The notes: a model not told the origin generated them from the letters alone. A DNA stretch of 64,000 nt from Flavobacterium arcticum (GCF_003344925.1 NZ_CP031188.1:2857001-2921000), one strand, 5' to 3'. Counted from the stretch's first letter, positions 34,297-43,288 are shown. A program made the numbers and translations.

Positions 34297-35742
34297 ATGA
34301 GAAAGATAACACTACTACTAGCTGCACTAATGGTTACTTCATTAACCTTTCAGAGCTGCGAAGATATGGATGATAAAGCTGTTCCTGTTAATGACTTTAT
34401 ATGGAAAGGATTAAACTTATACTACTTATGGCAAGAGCAAGTACCTGAACTTGACGATGACCGATTTAGTAATCAAGCACAGTTAAACTCATATCTTGAA
34501 GGTTTCTCTAGCCCTGAATCGCTATTTCAAAATTTATTATATGAACCAGGTACTACAGACCGTTTTAGTGTAATTTTCCCAGACTACAGGGTGCTAGAAA
34601 ATGCATTACAAGGTGTTTCTACAAGCAATGGCGTTGAATTTGGACTTGTATATGCCGATGAAAGCCAAACGAGTGTTTTTGGGTATGTTCGTTACATATT
34701 ACCCGATTCGGATGCTGCAACAAAAGATATACAACGAGGTGATATTTTTTATGCTATAAACGGTACTCCTTTAAATGATGGTAATTACCAGTCATTACTA
34801 AGCGAAACTACTTATACCCTAAACTTTGCCGATTATAATGATGGTGAACTTACGCCAAACGGTGAAGAAGTTACTTTAACAAAAACCGAATATGCCGAAA
34901 ACCCTGTATATACTACTAATGTTATAACGGAAGATGAGCACGTAATAGGCTACTTTATGTATAATGGTTTTTATAGTAGTTATGACGATGAACTTAATGC
35001 TGCTTTTGGACAACTAGCTTCGCAAGGTGTTAATGAGTTAGTATTAGATTTACGATATAACTCAGGCGGATCTGTAAGAACAGCTACTTATCTTGCCAGC
35101 ATGATTACAGGACAATTTAACGGAGAACTATTCGCTAAAGAACAATGGAACTCTAAACTACAGGCGTATTATGAAGATAGAAATCCAGCAGCATTAGTTA
35201 ATAATTTTACCAATAAACTATCTAACGATGCTGCAATAAACAGCCTAAACCTTAATAAAGTATATATACTTACTACACGCTCCACAGCATCGGCAAGCGA
35301 ATTGATTATTAACTGTCTAAAACCTTATGTAGATGTTACCGTTATAGGCGATGTAACTACTGGTAAAAATGTAGGTTCGGTTACACTATACGATTCTCAA
35401 GATTTCTCCAAAAACAATCGCAGCGGAGTGCATACTTATGCCATGCAACCTATTGTACTAAAAGTGGTAAACAAAAATAATTTTGGTGACTATGAACAAG
35501 GTATAAACCCTGACATAGAACTTAAAGAAGACTTTGGAAACATGGGTATAATAGGCGACCCTAACGAACCATTATTTGCAACAGCAATAGCTGATATAAC
35601 AGGAAACGGAAGGTTTAGTATTCCTGATAATAACAATCATAAACTGTTTAAAGACTCTAAGAGTATGCGTCGTTTTGGTACTGAAATGTATAAAGATGAT
35701 ATTCTTGAAGGTGGGTTTAACCTGATAAAAAATTTACAGTAA
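34297..35742 (+). CDS. S41 family C-terminal-processing peptidase, lipoprotein
   Basis: The start is ATG 34297 (an in-frame TTG lies 9 nt upstream). A lipobox near residues 18-22 (LTFQSC) is followed by EDMDD, an acidic signal that may mark surface exposure. A PDZ-like region (DIQRGDIFYAINGTPL) precedes the S41 domain: the LVLDLRYNSGG block, then TRSTASASELI containing the nucleophile Ser. The family uses a Ser/Lys dyad. Length 481 is usual for the Bacteroidota lipoprotein members. Substrates are unknown. It is transcribed away from the ECF sigma operon and ends at a terminator. Confidence 0.85.
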   Translation: MRKITLLLAALMVTSLTFQSCEDMDDKAVPVNDFIWKGLNLYYLWQEQVPELDDDRFSNQAQLNSYLEGFSSPESLFQNLLYEPGTTDRFSVIFPDYRVLENALQGVSTSNGVEFGLVYADESQTSVFGYVRYILPDSDAATKDIQRGDIFYAINGTPLNDGNYQSLLSETTYTLNFADYNDGELTPNGEEVTLTKTEYAENPVYTTNVITEDEHVIGYFMYNGFYSSYDDELNAAFGQLASQGVNELVLDLRYNSGGSVRTATYLASMITGQFNGELFAKEQWNSKLQAYYEDRNPAALVNNFTNKLSNDAAINSLNLNKVYILTTRSTASASELIINCLKPYVDVTVIGDVTTGKNVGSVTLYDSQDFSKNNRSGVHTYAMQPIVLKVVNKNNFGDYEQGINPDIELKEDFGNMGIIGDPNEPLFATAIADITGNGRFSIPDNNNHKLFKDSKSMRRFGTEMYKDDILEGGFNLIKNLQ

Positions 35743-35750
35743 TTATAATA

Positions 35751-35778
35751 AAAAAGAGTGGCGAAAGCCACTCTTTTT
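35751..35778. terminator. Terminator with GNRA-type loop after S41 gene
   Basis: AAAAAGAGTGGC and GCCACTCTTTTT close a GAAA tetraloop, giving a compact intrinsic terminator on the plus strand. The opposite gene also ends near here. Confidence 0.85.
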
Positions 35779-35838
35779 CTTTTCTCCTGTATGTGGATGT
35801 TCATTCAGGATACTAAACTTAAACAAATAACAAATAAT

Positions 35839-36903
35839 CTAATTAAAATAAAAACCTGCAGGTATTACCCCTACAGTAAACTCTTCTAGCTTCTCACCTG
35901 TAAGCGAATAAATATATACTTTACCATTAGAGTTATAGTCCATAGCATCACCTACATATACCTTATTGTTTTTCACTTCAAAAGAATATACACCATACAC
36001 TCCTTGCTCAGTAGTAGTAAATAATGGTGCAGAAGGTAAGGTAGTAGCAGAAGTTGTCATAGTATATATACCATCATTTATAGTATAGTATAACTTATTG
36101 TTTTCTATAACAAGGTTAGTAGGGTGAGTTATTCCGTTAAAAACAAGATTTTGGGAAATACTGTTATCAGTAAGGTTTATAACCGTCAATTGTCCGGTAG
36201 TTTCTGTACCCGACCATGATGGTGCTCCTTCGCCCATTACGTATAATTTACCATTATCAATTTCAAGACTGTTTGGCACATCTCCTACAGCAATGCTTGT
36301 TGTTACATTACCAGCAGCAGCATTTATTACCGTTACAGTATTACCATAACCATAGCCACCTTTATGAGCTACATATAAATTACCATTATTTTCAACAATA
36401 GCCTCAGGACCTTCTACTACTTCAATACTTGATGAAACAGTATTAGTAGATAAGTCTAATACAGCAACATAATCATCAGTAGTATCGACAGGATCACCCC
36501 AGTTAGTAACATACCCCTTATCTCCTGAAAAAGCTATATAACGCGGATTATCAAGCCCAGTAGTAACGGTTGCTACACCTTCAAAAGTATAACGGTTTAC
36601 TATTTCTATTTTATGGGAATTGTTTACAACAATGTAAGCATAGTCGCCATGTAAGCCTATATCTTGACCTGTATCGCCAAGAAGTCCACCGTTAACCAGT
36701 GAAAACACATTATTTTCAAGCTCATTAGCTTCCGAAAGAAATGATATAGAAGCATTACCTACATTATACCCTCCTTGGTTAAGTATTAATAAACCATTAT
36801 CATAAGCGCCTTTTGGCGCGTTAGATGAATCGTCATCACTGCTACATGAAGCAAAGAATAGAGCTCCTGCAAATGCTGTTAAAATTAGTTTGTTAAGTTT
36901 CAT
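35839..36903 (-). CDS. Surface beta-propeller lipoprotein, BtuG-like (YncE/DUF5074)
   Basis: This 354-residue protein has a lipobox (FFASC, Cys20) followed by SSDDDSS, an acidic export signal that fits display on the outer face. The rest is a beta-propeller of YncE/DUF5074 type, shown by repeated units such as VATVTTGLDNPRYIAFSGDKGYVTNWG and NSLEIDNGKLYVMGEG. The family includes BtuG, the extracellular cobalamin-capturing lipoprotein of gut Bacteroides. The gene lies 6 nt after a btuB-type receptor gene that is under a cobalamin riboswitch, which supports a B12 role. Direct B12 binding is inferred. Confidence 0.82.
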   Translation of the reverse strand: MKLNKLILTAFAGALFFASCSSDDDSSNAPKGAYDNGLLILNQGGYNVGNASISFLSEANELENNVFSLVNGGLLGDTGQDIGLHGDYAYIVVNNSHKIEIVNRYTFEGVATVTTGLDNPRYIAFSGDKGYVTNWGDPVDTTDDYVAVLDLSTNTVSSSIEVVEGPEAIVENNGNLYVAHKGGYGYGNTVTVINAAAGNVTTSIAVGDVPNSLEIDNGKLYVMGEGAPSWSGTETTGQLTVINLTDNSISQNLVFNGITHPTNLVIENNKLYYTINDGIYTMTTSATTLPSAPLFTTTEQGVYGVYSFEVKNNKVYVGDAMDYNSNGKVYIYSLTGEKLEEFTVGVIPAGFYFN

Positions 36904-36909
36904 TTATGA

Positions 36910-38733
36910 TTAAAATTTAAAATTAAGGTACATAGTATAATTGCGTCCTGGCATAGGACGTGTTGCTACGTTCTGATAGGCTTTGTCCCAAAGGTTATGT
37001 ATTTGCACACCTACATCTAAGCCTTGCAAGAGCTTAAAATGATATTCTGCACCAAGTGTAGAAACATGGTAAGCGTCAATTTGAGAATTGTTATCAGAGG
37101 TATTAAATACCTTACCATTATATAAATGGCGGTAATATGTAGAGATGTTTTTATAAGAATAAGCTAGCGAAGCCGTAGCTTTATTAAAAGGCACATAAAT
37201 AAGTTGGTTACTACTACCATCTTCACGCGATACGGTATAAGCATAAGTACCATTAAAAGTGAAACGGCTACTACCTATAGTTTTTTGCCAGTTTATAACC
37301 GACTCCACCCCATAAGTATTTACTTTACCTACATTTTCAGGTCGCCATACATTGTTTACCGGTATCCAGCGCAGCATATCGCGTAGTTTTATATAATATC
37401 CTGTAACGGTAAGTTTTACATTTTTAACTTTAAACTCGTTGCCTAGCTCTGCTTGATAAGAGCTTTCGGGTTTTAAATTAGGGTCGCCACTACCCTGCCA
37501 ATACAAATCGTTAAAAGTAGGAATACGAAAATTGCGCGAAGCATTAGCTTTAACAGTATAAAATTTCGTTACATCATAACTACTCCCAAAAGAAAAAAGC
37601 ATGGGGCTTTTATAAACATCTGTTACCTCTTTACGTACACCTAATTCATATTGTAATTTATTGTTAACCGTATGTTGTAACAACAAACTCCCTGAACCTA
37701 TATTACGCTCCTTTACCTCGATATCTGAGCCTTTGCCTTTGTTATGAGTATAGTTTAATAATGTGTTTATTTTTAAATTATCGGTAATGCGGTAAGCCAA
37801 GTCATACGTTCCCAGCCATGTATTTACTTTCCCGAAAGTATAATTATCATTACCCCTCGCATAATACTTATAATGCTCGGTAAGCAATCCTGCTTTTAGC
37901 TTAGAGGTAAAACGTCCATACAACCCTAACCACTCTAGTAAGTTTCTTGAGTTAATGTCTTGGTATTTACTTTGTGACGGTGCAGCAAGCGTACGCGAAA
38001 AGTGCCTTTCGCCATCGTAAGCAAAGCTATACAGCCGTAGTATGTTTTTTTTATTCAATTTATACCCAAAAGCAGCATTATAACTGGTATTATAATACTG
38101 TCCGTTTTCATTTTTTATGTTCGAATTGGGGTATTCATAGTCATTGTTAGAATTGTTTCGACTAATGCTTACATCACTACTAAATTTATGGGTAGAAGCC
38201 TTAAAATTGTAATTAGCATTCACAGTATTATAGCTACCATATTTAACTAAAAGTACATTGTTAATTTTATTATCAAAAGATAAATCATTATTCAAATGAA
38301 TACTCCCCCCAATAGCACTACTACCATAAATAACGCTACCTCCTCCTGCTCTTACGCTAACCGAATTGAAATCACCTGCATTCAAGATATTAAAATCTGT
38401 TTGCCCGTTAAGTTGTGAGTTGATGTTGATACCATTCCATATTACAGCGGTTTGCTGCGCCGTAGTACCCCGAAACGATGGTGACGACACCATACCCAAA
38501 CCATTTTCTTTAAAATAAATGACAGTATTATAGTTGAGTAAAGCTCCTAATGAAGCTGGATTACGAGCAATAACTGAATCGTTTAATTGTTGAACTGATT
38601 GCGAGTTGGAATAATCGCGTAGTTGAGTATCAGATATTATTACCTCTTGCAATTGGGTAATAGTATCGTTTTGCGCACAAAGGTATTGGCACAATAATAG
38701 TGAAGCGATGAAGAATAGTTTTCTTATAGTCAT
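36910..38733 (-). CDS. btuB: TonB-dependent outer-membrane receptor for cobalamin, BtuB
   Basis: The receptor imports B12 across the outer membrane using energy from TonB. The start is ATG 38733-38731, giving a signal peptide ending CAQ. A longer frame to 38853 would run into the riboswitch. The 607-residue protein has a TonB box region, a plug domain (LLNYNTVIYFKENGLGMVSSPSFRGTTAQQT, about residues 65-95, and GSSAIGGSIHLNN) and a 22-strand-type barrel ending in NYTMYLNFKF. It is assigned to B12 by the riboswitch upstream and the BtuG-like gene 6 nt downstream. No substrate residues can be read from the sequence alone. Confidence 0.88.
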   Translation of the reverse strand: MTIRKLFFIASLLLCQYLCAQNDTITQLQEVIISDTQLRDYSNSQSVQQLNDSVIARNPASLGALLNYNTVIYFKENGLGMVSSPSFRGTTAQQTAVIWNGININSQLNGQTDFNILNAGDFNSVSVRAGGGSVIYGSSAIGGSIHLNNDLSFDNKINNVLLVKYGSYNTVNANYNFKASTHKFSSDVSISRNNSNNDYEYPNSNIKNENGQYYNTSYNAAFGYKLNKKNILRLYSFAYDGERHFSRTLAAPSQSKYQDINSRNLLEWLGLYGRFTSKLKAGLLTEHYKYYARGNDNYTFGKVNTWLGTYDLAYRITDNLKINTLLNYTHNKGKGSDIEVKERNIGSGSLLLQHTVNNKLQYELGVRKEVTDVYKSPMLFSFGSSYDVTKFYTVKANASRNFRIPTFNDLYWQGSGDPNLKPESSYQAELGNEFKVKNVKLTVTGYYIKLRDMLRWIPVNNVWRPENVGKVNTYGVESVINWQKTIGSSRFTFNGTYAYTVSREDGSSNQLIYVPFNKATASLAYSYKNISTYYRHLYNGKVFNTSDNNSQIDAYHVSTLGAEYHFKLLQGLDVGVQIHNLWDKAYQNVATRPMPGRNYTMYLNFKF

Positions 38734-38739
38734 AAATCG

Positions 38740-38764
38740 TAGAACCCTTTTTCCCGAAGGTTCG
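38740..38764 (-). promoter_or_regulatory. Start-proximal hairpin of the btuB leader (expression platform)
   Basis: On the minus strand GAACC (38763-38759) can pair with GGGTTC (38747-38742), forming a stem that ends about 8 nt before the btuB ATG. In a riboswitch leader this could hide the translation start when B12 is bound. The pairing is short (5 bp) and the model is inference. Confidence 0.4.
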
Positions 38765-38774
38765 ATATTCGTTA

Positions 38775-38935
38775 TACTAAAGGCAGGTCTCCTGGCTTGC
38801 GTACTGTTGTTCACCTTCCCATAACTTTCGTTACAGTGGTATGCAGTTAACAACAGTCTCCCTTATCGGGATAAGCTTACAGTTGCGGGAACAGCTCAGG
38901 TATTTAACCTGATTCCCTTTTAATGTGACGACATG
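38775..38935 (-). ncRNA. Cobalamin riboswitch
   Basis: The minus strand carries the cobalamin aptamer features: the B12-box region GCCAGGAGACCTGCC (near 38783-38797), the central GGGAAGGTG and CCACTG pieces (about 38810-38840), and a G+C-rich helix near the 5' end. Region limits are approximate. It lies between a TATCTTTG promoter and the btuB start, giving a leader of about 220 nt. Bound B12 should lower btuB and btuG expression. Confidence 0.85.
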
Positions 38936-38962
38936 AAAAAACGCCACAACCTAAAGTCGGGG

Positions 38963-38970
38963 CAAAGATA
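38963..38970 (-). promoter_or_regulatory. Promoter box for the riboswitch-btuB-btuG transcript
   Basis: TATCTTTG on the minus strand predicts a start near 38957, just before the aptamer. It lies only 26 nt from the oppositely directed btuF box. Confidence 0.6.
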
Positions 38971-38996
38971 GGATTTATATTGAGATATTTAATTTA

Positions 38997-39004
38997 TACA
39001 TTTG
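38997..39004 (+). promoter_or_regulatory. Promoter box for btuFCD
   Basis: TACATTTG on the plus strand predicts transcription from about 39010, leaving a leader of about 14 nt, too short for a riboswitch. The -33 zones of this and the divergent promoter overlap. Confidence 0.6.
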
Positions 39005-39023
39005 CAACTGTTCAATATTTTTT

Positions 39024-40163
39024 ATGAAGAAGTTAAACATCATCTTATCGATTATTGTATTGCTTGTAGCTACTGGCTGTAAAAAGGAAGCAAAACAAAA
39101 GAGTACTCCACCCGAAACAACTGTTAATGCCGTAACACACGCGAGCGGGTTACAAATTTATAGATACAATGGCTACTCCGTTGTAAAAGTGACAAACCCT
39201 TGGCCTAATGCCGAGAAAGGTTTTACTTATGTAATGCAACAAAAAAACGCTATAATACCCGATAGCCTTAGCCAATATATTACGATACCTGTACCCATAA
39301 AAACAGTAGTAGCTACCTCAACTACACACATACCATCATTAGAAATGCTTGGCGTTGAGAATTCATTGGTAGGGTTTCCAGGAACTAATTATATATCATC
39401 AGAGAAAACAAGAGCGCGAATTGATGCTGGTAAAGTACGCGAAGCTGGTGCTAATGAAAGCCTAAACACCGAAGTAATGATAGACTTATCACCCGATGCG
39501 GTAGTGGGCTTTAGCATTAGCGGAGATAATAAAACAATGACTACATTAGAGCAGAGCGGTACAAAAGTATTGTATAACGGCGACTGGACAGAACAATCGC
39601 CATTAGGAAAAGCGGAATGGATTAAATTTTTCGGGGAACTATACGACTTACAAGAAAAAGCAGATAGTATATTTAACCAAATTGAAACTGATTACAATGA
39701 GGCAAAAACTTTAGCACAAAACGCCAAGGATAACCCTACCGTACTTAGTGGAGCTATGTATCAAGATCATTGGTATTTACCACAAGGAGGTAGTTGGGGT
39801 GCATTGTTTATAAAGGATGCGCATGCCAATTATCTTTGGGCAGACTCTGACGGAACAGGCAGTCATACACTATCGTTTGAAACAGTATTAGACAAGGCAC
39901 AAAATGCTGACTTTTGGATTGGTCCTGCTCAGTTTACATCATTACAAGAAATGGTTGACAGTAACCCTCACTATGCACAATTTAAAGCTTTTCAAAACAA
40001 AGAAGTATATTCTTTTGCAAGTAAAACAGGAGCTACAGGAGGTATTATTTATTATGAACTCGCTCCTAACCGTCCTGACTTAGTGTTAAAAGACCTCGTG
40101 AAAATACTACACCCCGAATTGTTACCAAACTATGAACTTCATTTTTTTGAAAAACTAAAATAA
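39024..40163 (+). CDS. btuF: Cobalamin ABC transporter substrate-binding lipoprotein (BtuF-like)
   Basis: The lipobox VATGC (Cys19) is followed by basic residues (KKEAKQK), not acidic ones, so it should face the periplasm. Its two lobes show the helical-backbone periplasmic-binding fold: KTVVATSTTHIPSLEMLGV, then LSPDAVVGFSISG, and a second lobe from GAMYQDHWYLPQGGS to the end. Length 379 is longer than BtuF of E. coli (about 266), as is usual for the Bacteroidota members. It is followed by permease and ATPase genes and diverges from btuB. The B12 assignment rests mainly on the riboswitch-linked neighbours. Siderophore or heme import is the alternative. Confidence 0.8.
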   Translation: MKKLNIILSIIVLLVATGCKKEAKQKSTPPETTVNAVTHASGLQIYRYNGYSVVKVTNPWPNAEKGFTYVMQQKNAIIPDSLSQYITIPVPIKTVVATSTTHIPSLEMLGVENSLVGFPGTNYISSEKTRARIDAGKVREAGANESLNTEVMIDLSPDAVVGFSISGDNKTMTTLEQSGTKVLYNGDWTEQSPLGKAEWIKFFGELYDLQEKADSIFNQIETDYNEAKTLAQNAKDNPTVLSGAMYQDHWYLPQGGSWGALFIKDAHANYLWADSDGTGSHTLSFETVLDKAQNADFWIGPAQFTSLQEMVDSNPHYAQFKAFQNKEVYSFASKTGATGGIIYYELAPNRPDLVLKDLVKILHPELLPNYELHFFEKLK

Positions 40164-40169
40164 AACGCA

Positions 40170-41204
40170 TTGCAGCACACAAAGCAATATAAATTTTTAT
40201 TTCTGGCACTAGGCATTAGCTTAGTACTACTATTTTTAGCAAACCTTAGCTTAGGGTCGGTAAGTATTCCTTTTAAAGATGTAATACAAACCCTAGCAGG
40301 TGGCGAAGCTACCAAAAACAGTTGGGAATATATTATACTTAACTATCGTTTACCCAAAGCTATAACTGCTATTATAGTAGGTATAGGGTTATCAATTAGC
40401 GGATTACTTATGCAAACGCTTTTTCGCAACCCCTTAGCAGGGCCCTATGTACTGGGGCTGAGTTCAGGAGCAAGTCTTGGGGTAGCTTTCATTATACTAG
40501 GTGCTGGAATATTACCTGCTTTTTTAGGTAATATATTCATTTCATCTTATGGTGTAATAATAGCAGCTATACTGGGTAGTTTCGTAGTCCTACTAGCGGT
40601 ATTACTAGTAGCACAACGCTTAAAAGATACTATGGCAATACTTATTGTAGGCTTAATGTTTGGTAGTTTTACTAGTGCTATAGTAAGCGTACTCACCTAC
40701 TTTAGTACAGCACAACAGCTTCAAAAATTCACATTTTGGGCTATGGGTAGTTTGGGTAGCTTGCCTTGGAAAAACATAAGTATTTTGGGTATAACCTGTC
40801 TGGCAGGTATAATCTTGGCTGCATCGTGTATAAAACCGCTCAATGCATTATTATTAGGCGAACGCTACGCTAAAAGCATGGGTATTAACTTTAGTAAAAC
40901 ACGATTTATAATAATATTGGCAACCAGTTTACTTGCCGGAAGCATAACGGCTTTTGCAGGACCAATAGCCTTTATAGGGCTTGCCGTACCCCATATTGCA
41001 AAACTTTTATTTAAGACAAGTAATCATTTAATATTGTTTTGGGGTACATTGTTATGCGGAGCAATAATAATGCTACTATGTGATACTATAACACAACTAC
41101 CTGGCAGCGACTTAACATTACCTATTAATGCGGTAACCTCTATAATAGGTGCACCAATAGTAATATGGTTATTATTACGAAAAAGAAAAGGAATGTACAG
41201 TTAA
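40170..41204 (+). CDS. btuC: FecCD/BtuC family ABC permease
   Basis: A 344-residue FecCD-family permease with about ten membrane helices. Landmarks are RLPKAITAIIVGIGLSISGLLMQTLFRNPLAGPYVLGLSSGASLGVA and AGPIAFIGLAVPHIAKLL, the EAA-like coupling region. The start is TTG 40170, since no good ATG exists. The gene begins 6 nt after btuF and ends 9 nt before btuD, so the three form one operon. It should move cobalamin across the inner membrane. The substrate call depends on context. Confidence 0.88.
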   Translation: MQHTKQYKFLFLALGISLVLLFLANLSLGSVSIPFKDVIQTLAGGEATKNSWEYIILNYRLPKAITAIIVGIGLSISGLLMQTLFRNPLAGPYVLGLSSGASLGVAFIILGAGILPAFLGNIFISSYGVIIAAILGSFVVLLAVLLVAQRLKDTMAILIVGLMFGSFTSAIVSVLTYFSTAQQLQKFTFWAMGSLGSLPWKNISILGITCLAGIILAASCIKPLNALLLGERYAKSMGINFSKTRFIIILATSLLAGSITAFAGPIAFIGLAVPHIAKLLFKTSNHLILFWGTLLCGAIIMLLCDTITQLPGSDLTLPINAVTSIIGAPIVIWLLLRKRKGMYS

Positions 41205-41213
41205 ACCAACGCT

Positions 41214-41999
41214 ATGAAACAAGACGACATGATACTATCGGCAAATGGAATAAGCATTGGCTATACTACTAAAAAAGCAAAAAAAGTAATAGCAGATAAT
41301 ATTACCATTAACCTGAAAGCAGGAAGTTTTACGGCACTTATTGGGGCAAATGGTATTGGTAAATCTACACTATTACGTACCCTTACAGGCATACAAAACC
41401 CATTGAAAGGAGAAGTTTTTCTTAATCGTAAAAAAATAAATGACTATACCCCTAAAGAACTAGCGCAAAACCTTAGTATAGTATTAACAGAAGGCTTACC
41501 ACCGAGTAACCTCAGCGTGTATGAACTGGTTGCGCTAGGAAGACAACCTTATACCAACTGGTTGGGTACACTTTCTCCTGAGGATAGCGAGAAAGTAAAT
41601 GAAGCATTAGCACTAACACAACTAACAGCATTGGTAGATAAAAAGCATTATGAAATAAGTGATGGACAGTTGCAAAGAGTACTCATTGCACGCGCTTTAG
41701 CGCAAGACACCCCTTTAATACTACTAGACGAACCTACCACGCACCTCGACTTACTGCACAAAGTGAGCTTATTAAAACTGCTAAAACAGCTTACCAAGAA
41801 AACAGGAAAAAGCATTCTCTATTCCACCCATGATCTTGACCTTGCCTTACAGCTTAGTGACGAACTTGTAGTAATGACACCCGAAGGAACAGTACAAAGC
41901 AGTCCTAAAAAGCTTATAGAAAGTAATGTTTTTGATGCTTTATTTATGGATAAGAATATAGTATTCGATAAAAACAAGAATGGCTTTACAATTCTGTAG
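41214..41999 (+). CDS. btuD: ABC transporter ATPase (BtuD-like)
   Basis: The 261-residue ATPase shows Walker A GANGIGKST (about residues 44-52), the signature ISDGQLQRVLIARAL, Walker B LILLDEPTTHLD and the H-loop STHDLDLAL. This is the FecE/BtuD/HemV group that pairs with FecCD permeases. The signature reads SDGQ where SGGQ is most common. It is the third and last gene of the operon. The convergent DUF6526 gene ends 8 nt away and no terminator fits between. Confidence 0.9.
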   Translation: MKQDDMILSANGISIGYTTKKAKKVIADNITINLKAGSFTALIGANGIGKSTLLRTLTGIQNPLKGEVFLNRKKINDYTPKELAQNLSIVLTEGLPPSNLSVYELVALGRQPYTNWLGTLSPEDSEKVNEALALTQLTALVDKKHYEISDGQLQRVLIARALAQDTPLILLDEPTTHLDLLHKVSLLKLLKQLTKKTGKSILYSTHDLDLALQLSDELVVMTPEGTVQSSPKKLIESNVFDALFMDKNIVFDKNKNGFTIL

Positions 42000-42007
42000 A
42001 ACAAACC

Positions 42008-42439
42008 TTATACCCTACTATTATCAGCGCGCCAGTTTTTTATTGATTTTTTAATCGCACTAGGCGAAAGGTTTTCTTTTATTACTCTATCAGCAAGTGC
42101 TGCCAATTCATCATCAGGAGCAAAACGCAATGCAAAAATTTGACCTTGCGATAAACTATCTTCTAAAATTTCTAAACGCTTTCCTGTTACAACAAAATAG
42201 CGATAGCGCATTTCTTGTAGTATAATTCTATTTTGTAAGGTTAGTGAATAGTGTTGGCGTAACATAAAGGACAGCCATATAACAGCCGTAGTAAGCATAC
42301 CCATAAAGAGCCATATTTGCTCCTCACTTTTTGAAGCATTATAAGCTGTTGCAACAAGTAAAATAAGCATTAACGGATAAAATATAAAGTGATGTGGCGA
42401 GTAAAATCGTATATGATTTTTATAATTTTGTTGTGACAT
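42008..42439 (-). CDS. DUF6526 membrane protein
   Basis: A 143-residue protein with two membrane segments (FIFYPLMLILLVATAY and WLFMGMLTTAVIWLSFML, about residues 18-60), then a cytosolic tail (QNRIILQEMRYRYFVVTGK, LRFAPDDELAALADRVIKENLSPSAIKKSI). The tail pattern matches DUF6526, a small family seen across Flavobacteriaceae, with no known role. It lies 20 nt after the HAD hydrolase gene and may be co-transcribed with it. Confidence 0.78.
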   Translation of the reverse strand: MSQQNYKNHIRFYSPHHFIFYPLMLILLVATAYNASKSEEQIWLFMGMLTTAVIWLSFMLRQHYSLTLQNRIILQEMRYRYFVVTGKRLEILEDSLSQGQIFALRFAPDDELAALADRVIKENLSPSAIKKSIKNWRADNSRV

Positions 42440-42459
42440 TGTCTTTTATTTTTTTATTG

Positions 42460-43164
42460 TTACAGTAAATTACTTTTAGGCAATAGTAGTGGTAGTATCT
42501 CTGTTATTTTTTCGATTTCGCTAAAATTCTCATGTTCTACATTGTGCTCTACCATTTCATGTGCCCAAGTAGTATGGAAAGGTACATGGCAGGCATGACC
42601 ACCAATTTCTAATACAGGAAGCACATCAGACTTTAATGAATTACCTATCATATAAAATTCACTAGGTGATATATCTAAACGCTTTAGAAGTTTTTGATAG
42701 TCTATTGCCTTTTTATCAGACATCACCTCTATATGATGAAAATAATGCCCTAGCCCAGAATTATGTAGTTTGCGTTGCTGATCTTTCAGGTCGCCTTTAG
42801 TAGCTACAACTAGTTTATAATGCCCTTGTAGCTTATTTAGGGTTTGTTCTACCCCATCTAGCAATACAATAGGCTTTTGTATTAATTCTTTACCAAGATC
42901 TGTAATTTTTTGTATACTACTTACACTCAGAGTCCCTTCAGATATTTTTACAGCAGCTTCTATCATACTAAGCACATAACCTTTAATACCATAACCATAT
43001 AATGGTAAATTATTTATTTGAGTATTAAAAAGCTCTTGCGATATACTTTGATGTGAAAGATAGTTTTCCATAATACCACAAAACTTCTTTTCGGTTTCTT
43101 CAAAGTAAGGTTCATTTATAAATAGAGTATCGTCAGCGTCAAATGCTATAACTTTAAGGCTCAT
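42460..43164 (-). CDS. HAD-superfamily hydrolase
   Basis: The HAD motif I is FDADDTL (Asp9 nucleophile and Asp11 acid). Motif II is VVATKGD, motif III lies around the KKAIDY stretch, and motif IV is MIGNSLKSDV. The 234-residue size and cap between motifs I and II fit phosphatases of the phosphoglycolate/nucleotidase type, but the substrate is unclear. A promoter box TAAATTTG sits at 43183-43190 and DUF6526 follows downstream. Confidence 0.87.
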   Translation of the reverse strand: MSLKVIAFDADDTLFINEPYFEETEKKFCGIMENYLSHQSISQELFNTQINNLPLYGYGIKGYVLSMIEAAVKISEGTLSVSSIQKITDLGKELIQKPIVLLDGVEQTLNKLQGHYKLVVATKGDLKDQQRKLHNSGLGHYFHHIEVMSDKKAIDYQKLLKRLDISPSEFYMIGNSLKSDVLPVLEIGGHACHVPFHTTWAHEMVEHNVEHENFSEIEKITEILPLLLPKSNLL

Positions 43165-43182
43165 AAATTAAGAGTTTATTTA

Positions 43183-43190
43183 CAAATTTA
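43183..43190 (-). promoter_or_regulatory. -7 promoter box of HAD hydrolase gene
   Basis: TAAATTTG on the minus strand predicts a transcript starting about 12 nt before the ATG. Confidence 0.5.
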
Positions 43191-43288
43191 CTAAAGAAAG
43201 ACTATACAAAGTAATGTGTTATGTTAATTGATTTATAATGTTTTAATATTCATAAAAAACATTTCTGAACTATTAATAAACATAAACG

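Noticed and set aside
38734..38853. N-terminal extension of btuB to 38853
   Set aside because: The extension is translated from the cobalamin riboswitch and lacks a signal peptide at its front. The ATG at 38733 gives a clean one.
41999..42008. Terminator between btuD and the DUF6526 gene
   Set aside because: The convergent stops are only 8 nt apart, and no hairpin fits in or beside that gap. Transcripts may overlap here.
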